From NCBI RefSeq assembly GCF_032884065.1, contig NC_088863.1, positions 46,211,797 through 46,275,796 on the forward strand: DNA of 64,000 bases, in the 5' to 3' direction. The position numbers were made by a program, and so were the translations under genes. The notes below the pieces were generated by a model. That model saw only the letters and a program-made list of their open reading frames with translations. It searched no databases and had not been told where the DNA came from. This stretch comes from Artemia franciscana. Taxonomy: Eukaryota; Arthropoda; Branchiopoda; Anostraca; Artemiidae. Shown here one piece after another: positions 10,601 to 20,240 of this stretch (within the stretch, counting starts at the first letter, position 1; each line of letters begins with the position of its first letter).

Positions 10601-10764
10601 CCAACTTCTTCTCAACTCGTGCTGTTCCACTGTGGAATTCCCTTAGTGAAGAAACAGTTCAGTCCAAAACTGTTGACAACTTCAAAAAAGCAATTGACCA
10701 AGACTGGGCAGCGATGGAGTGGAAACTACACTGGGAGGCCAGTGGATCTACTCAACGGAACTAG
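7660..10764 (+). CDS. LINE 1 ORF2: endonuclease-reverse transcriptase
   Basis: A 1034-residue enzyme that would nick target DNA and copy the element RNA by target-primed reverse transcription. A Ser-rich extension (residues 1-80) precedes the endonuclease, which shows catalytic Glu115 (LSE), the Y-R-S-P strand, GDFN at 228-231, and Ser304-Asp305-His306. RT motifs follow: K-G-P-D-G, N-Y-R-P-I-S-L, Q-H-G-F-R-x-G, motif A with Asp661 (LLLDQAKAF, with Glu after Phe where Asp is common), S-G-V-P-Q-G-T-x-L-G-P, and FADD at 752-755. The C-terminal part has the E-R-D-L-G-V and Q-R-R-A-T-K motifs usual for the group. Length and motif order fit a complete CR1-group ORF2. Translation probably depends on reinitiation after ORF1. 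Confidence 0.92.
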   Translation: MSFNSVLYSSSISAQEHSSECSFETAKSDTSCVLSVELEYNSPDSYSTDAASSKADESPSSNDDVLVPAGSGRRRSRQKQVMKVLSTNIDSLPNKLNELKVLLAHEDIDVVCLSEISPKNSQNRLEDSHIQIPGYTVISNLDRPNVRRGVAIYIKSALKVNNIDLFTSANYFWVESILVELTVGSEKFRIGVIYRSPSSPSSEESFQYVANIINEMTICNPKNVIITGDFNMPDTRWVDGLGFTLQNNYTNPTLEAFADNLLVQTVEFPTRHRDHQTPSLLDLVLSNNPEKIMSTANLLPLGASDHLCILSAIILNQIPTNKIKRTFVDYKKIRQDLQEIEWENSLQQDTEASWELFKDILLSLELKHTKTYFSERPRTLPYMSPQLKKVINKKKKAWKKYKNCESAAHLEQYKKARNKLRNATRKATIRYEESIALEAKTNPKKFWRYVTSNNPSRRSIHHFTSSDGTKITNPLVMADTLNQCFSSNFSKDPGCPPPDMPTTHIKHPMPPIQFTACDTYKRLKTLDPSKAKGPDGIHPRLLKETAAEIAEPLTRIFQMSIASKTIPSDWKTANVMPVFKKGQKDKPQNYRPISLTSVPSKVMEGVLNDAIVAHLETNSLLYDGQHGFRKGRSVETNLIQSYDIITKMIEEGLPVDVLLLDQAKAFEKVVHSYLERKLEFYQLHQDVREWIIQFLKDRIQRVMMYDEEGNQIMSNPTPVLSGVPQGTKLGPTLFNMFINDSAQSVQNDLKLFADDSKLFGPVANNQQCAALQADLHTLNNWSSSWSLEFNAEKCKVLHLGPKNPGMTYTMTDRTGKLITLETVTEERDLGVIVDDKMKFHSHSKYLAANGNRSLGLIRRNITSRSPRTIRKLYTGLVRPQLKYGVSLAVPHYVVDKKILESVQRRATKLPTKCKNLSYPERLKKLKLPTLTYRRKRGDAILTHKLLENGVTPGLFNKSLSSHTRGHTKKLQQQRSSRRERSNFFSTRAVPLWNSLSEETVQSKTVDNFKKAIDQDWAAMEWKLHWEASGSTQRN

Positions 10765-10792
10765 ACAACGCACTTCCACCTCCATCACTCAA

Positions 10793-10872
10793 CCGGCGAA
10801 TCTACAGGATGTTCACCCAACCTTATTCGCCGGCCAGTGCAATTTAAGGTAAGGTAAATTTAAGGTAAACTA
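10793..10872 (+). other. LINE 1 3' stem-loop and short-repeat tail
   Basis: A perfect 9-bp stem (CCGGCGAAT at 10793-10801 with ATTCGCCGG at 10825-10833, 23-base loop) is followed by TGCAATTTAAGGTA and repeats of TTTAAGGTAA. CR1/L2-type LINEs typically use a 3' stem-loop and a short microsatellite tail as the template signal. The stem and tail positions fit that role; function is inferred. Confidence 0.65.
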
Positions 10873-11393
10873 GTTAGCTGATTCTACAGTTTATAATAAA
10901 ATCTATTTGTAACTGACTAGTTGGGTATTTCAAGCTTTAGTGCATATATAACTGAGACCTTGATAGCTAACTAGTTAAATAATCCAACAGTGTAGCCTAT
11001 ATACATCTGATTGTAGCCGACAAGTAGGCTAATTTAGATCTTTCACAAATACACTTCCATTCATCTTAGCCACCAAATTGTCCAGACTTTTTTAAACTAT
11101 GTTATTTGGTTGACTAAGAATTTTTTGGAGGAGACAGGCAAAAACACTACCCTTCATGACTTGTCTAACTAGCAAACTACTGCATAGGAAGAATCAAACC
11201 TGGAAACAAAAAAAAGAAAACAGCTCCAAACTATCAGAAGTATCAAAAGGCACAGAATGAGGCCACCAATTCCATCAAACAACTGAAGAAGAGTCATGAA
11301 GAATGGTTAGGTGAAAATACAAAAAAAAATAATCCCAAGCTGTTTTGGCAGTATGCTTCTGTTAAATGTTGAAATAGGCACTCTGTCCCTGAT

Positions 11394-13059
11394 TTGACCC
11401 ATCATGGTCAGACAGTTTCAGACCCAGCTATTAAAGCTGAGATCCTAAATAACCAGTCTGCATCAGCTTTCACACCAGAAACTGTGAGTCAGCTCCCAGC
11501 TCCTCTCTCATATACTGTTACTCAACCAATGCCACCTCTTGAGGTAACTGAGGAGTCTGTTTTGAAACAGCTTGCTTTGTTGGATGTAAATAAATCTGCA
11601 GGGCCAGATGGTCTCCACCCTGTCTCTTGCATGAGAGCAGAACAAATATAGTATACCCACTCTCCAAGCTCATCAGACTATCTCTTGATAGCTCAAAGCT
11701 TCCTGCAGAGTGGAAAGTGGCACATATTGCCCCCATTCACAAAAAGGGAAGGAAAGATTCTGTGGAAAATTACAGGCCTATTAGTATAAACCTCTGTTGC
11801 TGTTAAGCTTCTTGAATGTATTGTCAACAAAGCAGTTATTGAGCATCTTGATCAGAATCATCTTCTCAACAGCTCTCAACATGGTTTCCAATGCAACAGA
11901 TCAGTTGACACTAATCTGCTTGAGTCATATGACTATATTACAAAACTACTGGAGTTGGGAATCCCTGCTGACATGATCCTTCTTGATTTTTCAAAAGCAT
12001 TCAACAAAGTTTGTCATAGGAGACTTGAGCTTAAGCTACAATCTTTTGGTTTGGAAGAAAATATTCTTAAATGGATTTTGGATTTCTTGATGAATCATGT
12101 TCAGCATGTAAGATTGTTTGTGCAGATGGCAATCCTATTCTCTCCTCTCAGAATGTTATCAGTGGGGTTCCACAGGGTAGTGTTCTTGGCCCCACCATGT
12201 TCAATATTTTCACAAATGATGCTCATCTAGCACTTAAAATCAGGATGACACTATATGCTGATGATTCCGAGGTAATTGGTCCAGCAAGCACTCTTGAGGA
12301 TAATTCCCAACTTCAGAAAGACCTTGATCTCCTTAGCATGTGGCTTCAGAAAGACCTTGATCTCCTTAGCATGTGGGCGAAATCTTGGCTACTCACTTTC
12401 AATGTGTCAAAATGTCATGTTTTACACTTTGGGCACAAGAATATCAATACCACTTGCGCTCTTTACAGTCAGTTCCTTTCTCCAGTGTTGGAAGAATGTG
12501 ACCTAGGAGTAAATTATTGACAATCCTCTTAAATTCAGCACTCATGCAAAGGAGGCAGCAGCATCAGCTAGCTCATCACTAGGGCTCATAAAAAGAACAA
12601 TTTTCTCCTGTTCTTCTAAAATTCTGAGCCTTTTGTATAAAGGGCTTGTTTGGTCAAGGCTTGAGACAGGCATGGTTCTTGCATCCCCCTTTATCAAAAA
12701 AAGGTGTTAAAATTCTTGAAGATGTCCAGAGAAGAGCCACTAGGGTGGTGAGTGGATTGCATGAGCTCCCTTACCCTACAAGGCTATGCAAGCTGAAACT
12801 CCTAACTCTGGTTTATAGAAGAAGACAGGGTGGTGCCATTCTGGTTCATAAACTTATTAATTCAAAGGCACTTCCTGGTCTTCTTCCTCTGGTGTCTCAG
12901 GACTCTCATACAAGGGGACATAACTTGCAGTTATCTATGCATTTTCCTCAAAGTGGCAACATGCCCATTCTCTTACTAACCATGTTGCCAACCTCTGGAA
13001 CAAATTATTGTCAGATACCATTGCTGCCCAAACCACAGACAGCTTTAAGAACCATCTAG
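11394..13059 (+). pseudogene. LINE 2 reverse transcriptase pseudogene
   Basis: Open segments at 11394-11651, 11955-12230, 12071-12520 and 12646-13059 overlap or abut in different frames and together cover the RT palm, thumb and the C-terminal Q-R-R-A-T-R-V motif. Motif A Asp and YADD Asp-Asp are still readable, so decay is mainly by small indels. A 33-base exact tandem duplication (12311-12376) adds 11 residues in frame just after the YADD region. Confidence 0.8.
12311..12376 (+). repeat. 33-bp exact tandem duplication in LINE 2
   Basis: CTTCAGAAAGACCTTGATCT plus 13 more bases occurs twice back to back with no differences, duplicating L-Q-K-D-L-D-L-L-S-M-W in frame. The exact identity suggests a recent replication slip. 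Confidence 0.95.
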
Positions 13060-13226
13060 ACAATGAATGGTCAACAAAAGAACAGAAGTATAACTGGGAA
13101 GCACTTGAATCAGCAGCATCCAACCACTAGTCAAGTGTACATATTCAGCTATGTCTCATGTATTATCAATTCTGGAGTTTCTACATGAAAAAATCCTTAG
13201 ACTGCTCCAAGCTGCAATTTAAGGTA

Positions 13227-14430
13227 TATATAAACTATACTGTTATATATTAGGTATCTGGTGGTATCCCAACAAAAAGAAGAAGACTTTCATATTGCTA
13301 ATGTTATGCTCATTTTTACAGTTTTGTTTGTATTTTTGAAAATTAATCACCCCCCCCCCTAGTGGTCTTTTATGTAGACTTAAGCTGCATAAAAGCAACT
13401 TTATAACATGCAGCAAGTTACAGTTAAATCATATAATCACTTTTTTAAACAAACATCTTTGGATTAAGCTAAGATATGAGACTTAAGAAGATTTAATGAT
13501 TTAAACATTATTTGTTTTACCTTTAGCCCTGGAAAACTGTCGCTTTGTAAATTTTATGACCCCTAAATCGTTTTTTTAATATTACTGTGTGGACAGTAGG
13601 CCTATCACATAACAAGACACTACCACACATAAATTTCTTTTTTAGATGCCAGTTACTGGGCAAGTTCAAGCTTGATGGATCCCTGCTTATTTCTGAGATA
13701 ACAAGAGTGAGTAGTAAATTTTATGAAGCAAGAATAACAGTGTAACTTTTCTGCAAAAATCAGAGTTTTTAAATTTAGTTTTTTTCTTGGATTTGTGTTA
13801 GTTTTCTTTTGAAAATAGTTGCTGAAATTCTAATTTCAACATCTGTCTAGGTGAGAGTATTCATGTATCTTCAGAAGCCTGAATATTACAGACACTACAC
13901 CTCTTCTTCTCTTTTTAGATGACATCTAGAATCCTGCCAGAAAAATCGATCTATAGAAGAATTACTTTATTCAAGCAACTAAGAATATAACATCTCAACT
14001 CTTGGTGACTCCAAATAAGATCAAATTGGGGATGTTATGAAGAATTCAGAAAATAGCAAAGACTCTGACAAAGATTAGCCTATGTAAGAAAGGCATACTG
14101 AACAGTGTTCAATGTTTTGTTCTGACTAGGAACTTAACATTTTTTTTATACCTCCCAAAATAAAACAAAATAGTTATTCTAATGTCTACAAATGCATGGG
14201 AGACTTGGGCCTACTGCTTCTTTTTCAATTTAGGCTACCTACTTTGCATGAAAGTCAACCAGAACAGGTTTGTCAGATTTCACAACTCTTGTCTCAAAAT
14301 CATCTTTATCTTGAATATTAAAAATGTCCGCACATGCAGCAGATGATTTGAAATTCCTACAAAGAGGCCTCAGAAACTTCGGTATGATTTTTTGCATCAT
14401 TTTGCCTATTTTGATTTTTTCTATTTTTCA
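13227..14430. other. Unassigned non-coding stretch
   Basis: AT-rich sequence with no recognisable coding motif, long repeat or element end. It contains a short poly-C run near 13350. Confidence 0.4.
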
Positions 14431-14439
14431 GATATAGCC

Positions 14440-14650
14440 ACGTTGCCACAGATTAGAGACCAATACAGTTTTGAAAACTCGGTTTATTTTTGGGACATAG
14501 TGCGCGGTAGCGATGCTGGCTGCTGGAGATAGAAACCGGCAGCACAGCTTATGTGTATGCAACAAAACAAAATTGCGTTCCCGCCTAGGGTGTTGTAGCA
14601 TGATCTGCGCGTTGGAGTGCGGGCTTTGAGGAGGCGCCAAGTTCAGAGCT
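14440..14650. promoter_or_regulatory. GC-richer patch, possible promoter or first exon
   Basis: About 200 bases noticeably richer in G+C and CpG than the flanks (GTGCGCGGTAGCG, CGTTCCCGCC, TGCGCGTTGGAGTGCGGG). A polypyrimidine tract and CAG end just before it. No clear TATA box, no convincing ORF on the plus strand, and a 70-residue minus-strand ORF that resembles nothing known to me. It could be a transcription start region of a gene I cannot identify, or a fragment of an unknown element. Confidence 0.2.
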
Positions 14651-14839
14651 CTGTATCAAAAGCTTCTTATGGGCAAGATAGGAATTTTCATAACTGTATG
14701 TTGGTATCTAAGCTATGCACGTTGCTTACTAACACGAAATGGAATCTAGCGAAACAGCCGATTCCTAGATAAGGGACCAGTTTAAATATCATTGCCTTTC
14801 CATCACAAATATAAAAAAAAAGAAGAAGAATGGGGAATT

Positions 14840-15475
14840 CTTTTCGTAAGAAAGTGCAATTTTAATGAATATTTCGGCCCTATGTCCAAAGACGTACTCA
14901 ACAAAATATAAACTTATAAAAGAAAAAGATCTTCAAAAACATAAGACATATAAAACTAAAGTGAAAAGTTAAAAAAAGTCCTAGCCTCCTTATTTCAGCG
15001 AAGTTCAATCAGGACTGATAAACAAGGTGAAGTGAAACAAGTTGATCCATGGAATTGAAGAAGAATAGTTAAAACACGTTTTCATTGTTAATCTTGCCTT
15101 TTCGGCACCTAACCTCAAATGTCTTTTTGTAACTGGTTCTGTGTTAATGTCTACTGCTTTTTTAAATTTTCTCATGACCATTTTTAATTAAATCTGTGCA
15201 TAGAGCATTTTGTATATATTCCCTTAAGTCCCTATTTAGGGGAATATTATTATTAATCTTAACTCTGATTTCATTTGTTTCTCAAACTATTTGCTTTATG
15301 CCTACGTCATTGCTAATAAAGGCAGATTCTTCAAAAAGTATTTTGTGACTAGTATTTTCAAAAACACGGCTGCTTAAAGCAGAATCAAAAGAAACATTAA
15401 CAATATTAGAATTTAGAGCTTTAGTGATATCATGTTTATGCTGTCGTAGGCATTGTCGTGCAAAGATTATGATTT
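14840..15475 (-). mobile_element. Penelope-like element 3' fragment (PLE 2)
   Basis: Reading the minus strand from about 15475, a frame of about 95 codons with one internal TGA gives R-Q-C-L-R-Q-H-K-H-D-I, then S-H-K-I-L-F-E-E-S-A-F-I, then an E-T-N-E-I-R motif and an N-R-D-L tract. These fit the C-terminal half of the GIY-YIG endonuclease of Penelope-like elements (R-x-x-E-H-K-like helix, H-x-I, R-x-x-E-x-I-x-I, and a late Asn). Downstream (minus) sequence to about 14840 contains GACATAGGGCCGAAATATTC and looks like the untranslated tail. Only the 3' end survives. Confidence 0.6.
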
Positions 15476-15949
15476 ATGCATTTACTTAACCTAATCTACT
15501 ATAAGGAAAAGTAAGCAATATAAGAAAGAATTGCAGACATGCGAGAATAAACACAACCACTAGCAAAGCAATCATAATCACTACATCTCCCTTTTTTCAC
15601 TTTAAACTAATTGGCTCATAATGCACCAGGACTGCATCATATCATCACCTGCTGAGATCTCATTAAATTTATTTACATCCCAAGAAGGCACTAGGCTTCT
15701 CTATTGTGTTTTCTAAGTATGCATTAAGGTTGTTACACTAGTAAATATACTATCACACTTAACACCTTTTTTTTAGCGGGCACAAGAAGGCGCTAGGCTC
15801 ACTTCTCTGATATTTACTCTTGGTATATACTTTGCATACCTTTTGCTTCACACATCTATTTACGGGTTCAATCTCTTTAGTGATTTGACCACTCTGCCAG
15901 AACATGTTTTTGCGCTGACTGGAGGGAGAGGTGCTGCTCCCCATGTCTA
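15476..15949. other. Unassigned stretch
   Basis: No element could be assigned. The 61-residue minus-strand ORF here (15759-15944) could be further Gypsy 3' sequence but shows no diagnostic motif. Confidence 0.35.
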
Positions 15950-17350
15950 AATTGAGGCCTCAAAAAAGGTGAGCTCTGTCCCCATTTGGTCTAGTAGGAC
16001 TGAGGAGCACCACGGTGATCTTCTGAGCTGATTCCTGGGTGGTGACTGTGATTTTTTAGCCAGAATTTCTTTGTTTTGAATAGAGTGTGGCCGAAGTTAT
16101 GACAGTTGGCCCACCAGGGTCTTTAGTCTCCAAGTCAATGCCAAGGCGGCTCTAGAGGTGAACTCTATTCCGTCTTATGACCGACCCGTTGTCTATGTCA
16201 AATACGTAGGATCGAAAGGCGTCAGACTAGATTATTACATTTCCTGGGCTCTATTTACTACTCGGAGTCTTCTGCAATGGCGTTTCTCCAAAAATTGCGA
16301 TTGCTGACCACTTATTTTTTAGGTGGTGAGTAGTATAAGGCAGAAGTGTCCTCAATTGACGTCTCATTGGAAGCTGGGACGGCCAGGCTAGTCCATCCAC
16401 GGGTGTGTTCCTGTATTCGGGCAGCCCCAAGGATGGTTCTTCACTGTTTTCTGATGCCGTTGTCATAAGGCTCTTTGCCGTCTGGACAGTCTTATCCACA
16501 AAGCTGTTGAACTGGGGGTAGATTGGATTTGACGTTCTGTGAATGAATCCCCATGTCCAGGCAAAATCTTGGAATTCAACCAAAGAGTAGCGAGGGCCAT
16601 TGTCGGATGTTAGTATAGATGGTATGCCATATTTTGCGAAATGAGATCTGGGTCTGGAGATGACGGCCTTTGACGTGGTGGAGCTAAGTTTGTTTACTTT
16701 GAAATAACAGCTATGAAAGTTCACTGTTACAAGAGATTCATTATTATAGAGTGTGAATAGGTCAGATGCGACTTTTTTACAAGGAATACATTGTATTTCG
16801 TCACTGATCATGGGCTTTTTTTGGTTTGATAGCATGTTTCTAGCACACTTTTGGCAACTACGAACATATTCCTCAATGTCTGCGTTCAAGCCTGGCCAGT
16901 AAACTTGCATTCTGGATCTTTGCTTGTTTTTTTCCTTTTCCAAGATGACCAGCGTGGATTTGTCTTGCTTTAATATATTGGGTAAAATCTATCTCTCACC
17001 TTTGAAGATGATGTCTTTGTTTGTTGACAGTTCATGCTGGATATTCCAGAATGGACCTGCCTCTGACTGGCATGTTTTTCTAATTTTCGACAAGCCTTCA
17101 TGGATTACTTTCTCCAGAATGCTGAGTTGTCTATCTTTGGGAGTTTCGTCGTGGATTCGTGGGATCTTCTAACCACTTACAGAAGATTTCTAGAGATCTG
17201 ATGAACATACACGTCTATTTCGGTCACTACTTTCTCATTGATGTCCGGAGTGGAGACGAGAAAGAAGATCGGCGATTGGTATTTCTTAAACTGGCCGCAA
17301 ATGCTGATCAAGATCGTATGATTGGAGTTGTAGCATTAATTAAGTCCGTC
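15950..17350 (-). mobile_element. Decayed Gypsy-type LTR retrotransposon (pol end)
   Basis: Minus-strand order: end of RNase H at about 17345-17240 (M-L-Q-L-Q-S-Y-D-L and, after a stop, I-A-D-L-L-S-R), linker, integrase N-terminal region (I-F-K-G-E-R; Y-W-P-G-L-N; C-Q-K-C), integrase core (16943-16251) and the post-integrase motif R-S-Y-V-F-D-I-D-N-G-S with R-R-N-R-V-H-L near 16210-16145. This is the order of Gypsy/Ty3 pol. Several stops break it, and no LTRs were recognised. It is a fossil fragment. Confidence 0.8.
16251..16943 (-). pseudogene. Gypsy integrase core remnant
   Basis: A 230-residue open segment of the Gypsy polyprotein. It begins within the zinc-binding domain (C-Q-K-C at about residue 30; the paired His are lost upstream), then the DDE core: first Asp in A-S-D-L-F-T-L, second in T-S-D-N-G-P, and the Y-P-Q helix. 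The Glu that completes the D,D-35-E triad appears as Asp (F-V-D-K-T-V), and the usual Asn-Gly before it is Asn-Ser. Loss of the catalytic Glu and of the zinc His, plus stops outside this segment, mean it is inactive. The Met start is incidental. Confidence 0.8.
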
Positions 17351-17379
17351 ACTAGTGATTGTTATTCAAATTTATAGAT

Positions 17380-19150
17380 AGTAGTGTCATGTCACTACTG
17401 AAAAGGTTTGTTAATTTTTTGGTTTATGTTTGCCTCAAATTTAGTTATTGCATCCCAGGTTTTTTTTTATCTTTCAAAAAGTGCTAGCTAGATGAATGAT
17501 ATTTTAGAATGGATCTAGGCTACAAGCAAGCTCAACTTAGAACTGAAGGAGGTAATAAATGAGAATAGCCTAACAGCTTTTCAGAAGGAGACATGCTAGA
17601 ACAAAAAGAGAGATACTAATAATAATAACTGATTCAAAGCAGATAAAAACGGGGAAAAAGAAAATTGATTCACTAATAGCCTACTTAGTATGTAGCATAT
17701 TCTAAACTAAGAAATAGGTTACATCATTTGTCTTGTTAGCATAATTTCTTTACATAGGGTGAGACCTCCAGCACTTGGCCAGTGCATAATCTTGATCAGA
17801 TGTGCTGATTAAAAACTATCTTTCCTAAAGCCTACATAGATAGCAGGCTCCTGATCTTGAACATTATATGTAGAGGGTTAGATAGTTATGATTTGCTTAT
17901 GATTAGGACCTGACCAGTTGGGATTGGTGGACTTTAATGTTGGAAAACAGCTGTTCTTTCAAAAATTGAATTTAGACAAAAGTGTGTAAAACTTTATTTT
18001 CATTACAAGCTGTTTAAATTGGAAACTATGCCACAAAGCAGTATAGTTTCCAAGGTATAATTTCATTGTCTATCAGGTAGCAAAGCAGCATTAATGCTAA
18101 TTCTAGAAACACATTTAGCCTATTTCTGGTTGACCCTTCTCCTCCATGGGGCAAAATTAAAAATGCATAAAGTAGGCAGGGTTTTGAAGCCAAGGGAAAA
18201 TTTGAGGTTGTACAATATGAATGAAATTTCATTTAAATACTAATTCCAGTCATCACTGGTAATTTGTGTATAGTAGGAAGTCAAAAGATAATTAATAAAC
18301 ATGCATCTATTAATGCCAATATCCAACATGGTTCACTTTCAAGTTTAAACTAGCCAGCTGTTTCTGGCAAAAGAGAGTGATTAGTTAAATAATATGTTTA
18401 TATTCCATTGATTTGAAGATATGCCTTCTGACAGAACAGAGGTAATACAGTTTTTGGTTTGAGATTAAATTTATTCAAAATGTGTATTTTGCTATGTCTA
18501 ATTTTGCTTACAGGTAACATTACCTATGGAGTGAAGTGTATTAGTCCATGACCCCTGCAGGCAGTGGGGTGAGGTCTGTATTCTATATTTATATAATAAT
18601 AATTTGGGCTGTAGCCTCAAAGAGTAAAATGGAGAAAAAGGAGCTTTTTAAACGTAGCCTAACCTTGTCTATGCTAATGTTAAGTTTATTTTGTGTGTGA
18701 TTGCTTGATATTTATATCACTTTTATTACTGATTGGTTGAATTGTCAGTTGATGTTTATGATGTACTTTTTGCTGATTGGTTAAGCTTTGTTTGTTATGG
18801 TCATGATTTTTTATCATTTTCTCCTGAAATTGCAGTTAGTCCTGGGCAACCTTCTGTAATGTTAAAAGCTTGAAGGGAGGATATTTTAGTTTTTTTGTGA
18901 TTTTTTTTTATTTTTATTTTTTTAATTACTACATATAGCTAGATTCTGATGATTGTATATTGTTTTTATGTCATTATTCATTGATATTGCCCAAACATTT
19001 CCCTCAGCTTTGAAACCTTGCCCACTTTATGTGTTTTTAGTTTGTTGAAAGGGGATTTAGAAAGCTATAAAATGGATGCATTTCTCTAACAATGACAATG
19101 AAACAAAATGTAGCCATTAGAATCTTGCTATATGCAGTAATATGTATTTT
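17380..19150. other. Unassigned non-coding stretch
   Basis: AT-rich, stop-dense in all frames, no recognisable motif or element boundary. Confidence 0.4.
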
Positions 19151-19151
19151 T

Positions 19152-20240
19152 GACAGTTTTTGATGAAATTAAAGTTTTACCCAAAACTGAGGTTTAGCCC
19201 TACTCTAGTTTATATAAATACAGTTATTCCGTTCTAAAGCACTTGTCTTAGATTAAGTCTATCCAGTGGTGTTTTTGAGGGAGGGGTGGTACTTAGCCTC
19301 TCCCCCCAATAATTTGGAAAAAAATTATAGTTTATGAAGTAGCTTTAAAACTATTGCTGGTTTAAGTGACAAATTTGCTCTTTACTTTGATAAAAAAATT
19401 TTAATCAATCCATGCTTGTTTTTAACACAAGGAAAACAAGAGAAATATCACCCATTACACTTCATAATATGTTCTACAGTAATATTTTTCCAAATATACT
19501 GCCTTTGAAACCTTACCATTAAGCAAAGTGTGAGCCTAGTCAATGGCAGAATCAACAAATATCCTATGTTTCCTGTTTTGCCACATTTGCTCAGGTAAAT
19601 TTTTCCCCAATATTTAATGGTATTTTGCTTCCTAAAATCTATCAGTTCAGGATTAGATCTTTCAATTTTTGACAGCTTTTGATGAAAGTATAGTTTTACC
19701 CAAAACTGAGGTTTAGGCCTACTCTAGTTTATATAAATACAGTTATTCTGCTCTAAAGCACTTGTCTTAGGTTAAGTCCATCCAGTGTTGTTTTTGAGGG
19801 GGGGGGGGTAGTTGCCCTCTCCCCCCAATAATTTGGAAAAACACTATCATTTATTAAGTAGCTTTAAAACTGTTGCTTATTTAATTGGCAAATTTGTTCT
19901 TTACTTTGATCAAATAAATTTTTAAATCAATCCATACTTGTTTTTAACAAAAGGAAAAGAAGAAAAATAGTGCCCATTACACTTCATGATAGATAAGATA
20001 AGATACAATATATTTGCAAAAAAACCTGCAGGCCATAGCAGATATGTTCTACAGTGATATTTTTCCAAATATACTTCCTTTGAAACCTTACCATCAAGCA
20101 AAATGTGAGCCTAGTTAATGGCAGAATCAAAAAATATTCTATGTTTCCTGTTTTGCCACATTTGCTCAGTTCAATTTTTTCCTTAATATCTAATAGTATT
20201 TTATTTCCTAAAATCTATCAGTTCAAGATTAGATCTTCTT
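19152..20240 (+). repeat. Direct tandem duplication of about 0.5 kb
   Basis: Copy 1 (about 19152-19665) and copy 2 (about 19671-20240) share colinear sequence: GACAG-TTTTGATGAAA, ACCCAAAACTGAGGTTTAG, TTTATATAAATACAGTTATT, CTCCCCCCAATAATTTGG, and CTAAAATCTATCAGTTCA near the ends. Offsets are 519 bases at the start and 576 at the end, because copy 2 carries an extra insert of about 50 bases. No coding potential. Confidence 0.85.
19990..20040 (-). mobile_element. Short insert with pentamer tail, probable LINE 3' end
   Basis: About 50 bases are present only in the second duplicate. On the minus strand it ends GTATCTTATCTTATCT, a pentamer tail of the type CR1/L2 LINEs leave after severe 5' truncation. 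The flanks share only 3-4 bases, so the insertion mechanism is uncertain. Confidence 0.4.

Larger units (their letters stand above)
6659..10872 (+). mobile_element. LINE 1: apparently intact CR1-group non-LTR retrotransposon
   Basis: Two long uninterrupted ORFs, a 3' stem-loop and a short-repeat 3' tail. ORF1 has a PHD-like cysteine cluster; ORF2 has an apurinic-like endonuclease followed by a reverse transcriptase with all key motifs. The order, the FADD box and a tail of short repeats instead of poly(A) fit the CR1/L2/Jockey group. No stop or frameshift was noticed in about 4.1 kb, in contrast to every other element here, so it is a recent insertion and may be active. Target-site duplications were not identified because the 5' end is unclear. 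Confidence 0.85.
11165..13226 (+). mobile_element. LINE 2: 5'-truncated, frameshifted CR1-group LINE
   Basis: Starts in the segment between endonuclease and RT and runs to a tail beginning TGCAATTTAAGGTA, the same 14 bases as the LINE 1 tail. The RT is split over several frames: S-A-G-P-D-G (about 11600), a broken N-Y-R-P-I-like motif (about 11770), Q-H-G-F (about 11880), motif A I-L-L-D-F-S-K-A-F (about 11975), S-G-V-P-Q-G-S-V-L-G-P (about 12165) and YADD (about 12257). Residue identity to LINE 1 looks moderate, so it is a related family. It is inactive: no endonuclease, and at least three frameshifts or stops. Confidence 0.85.
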
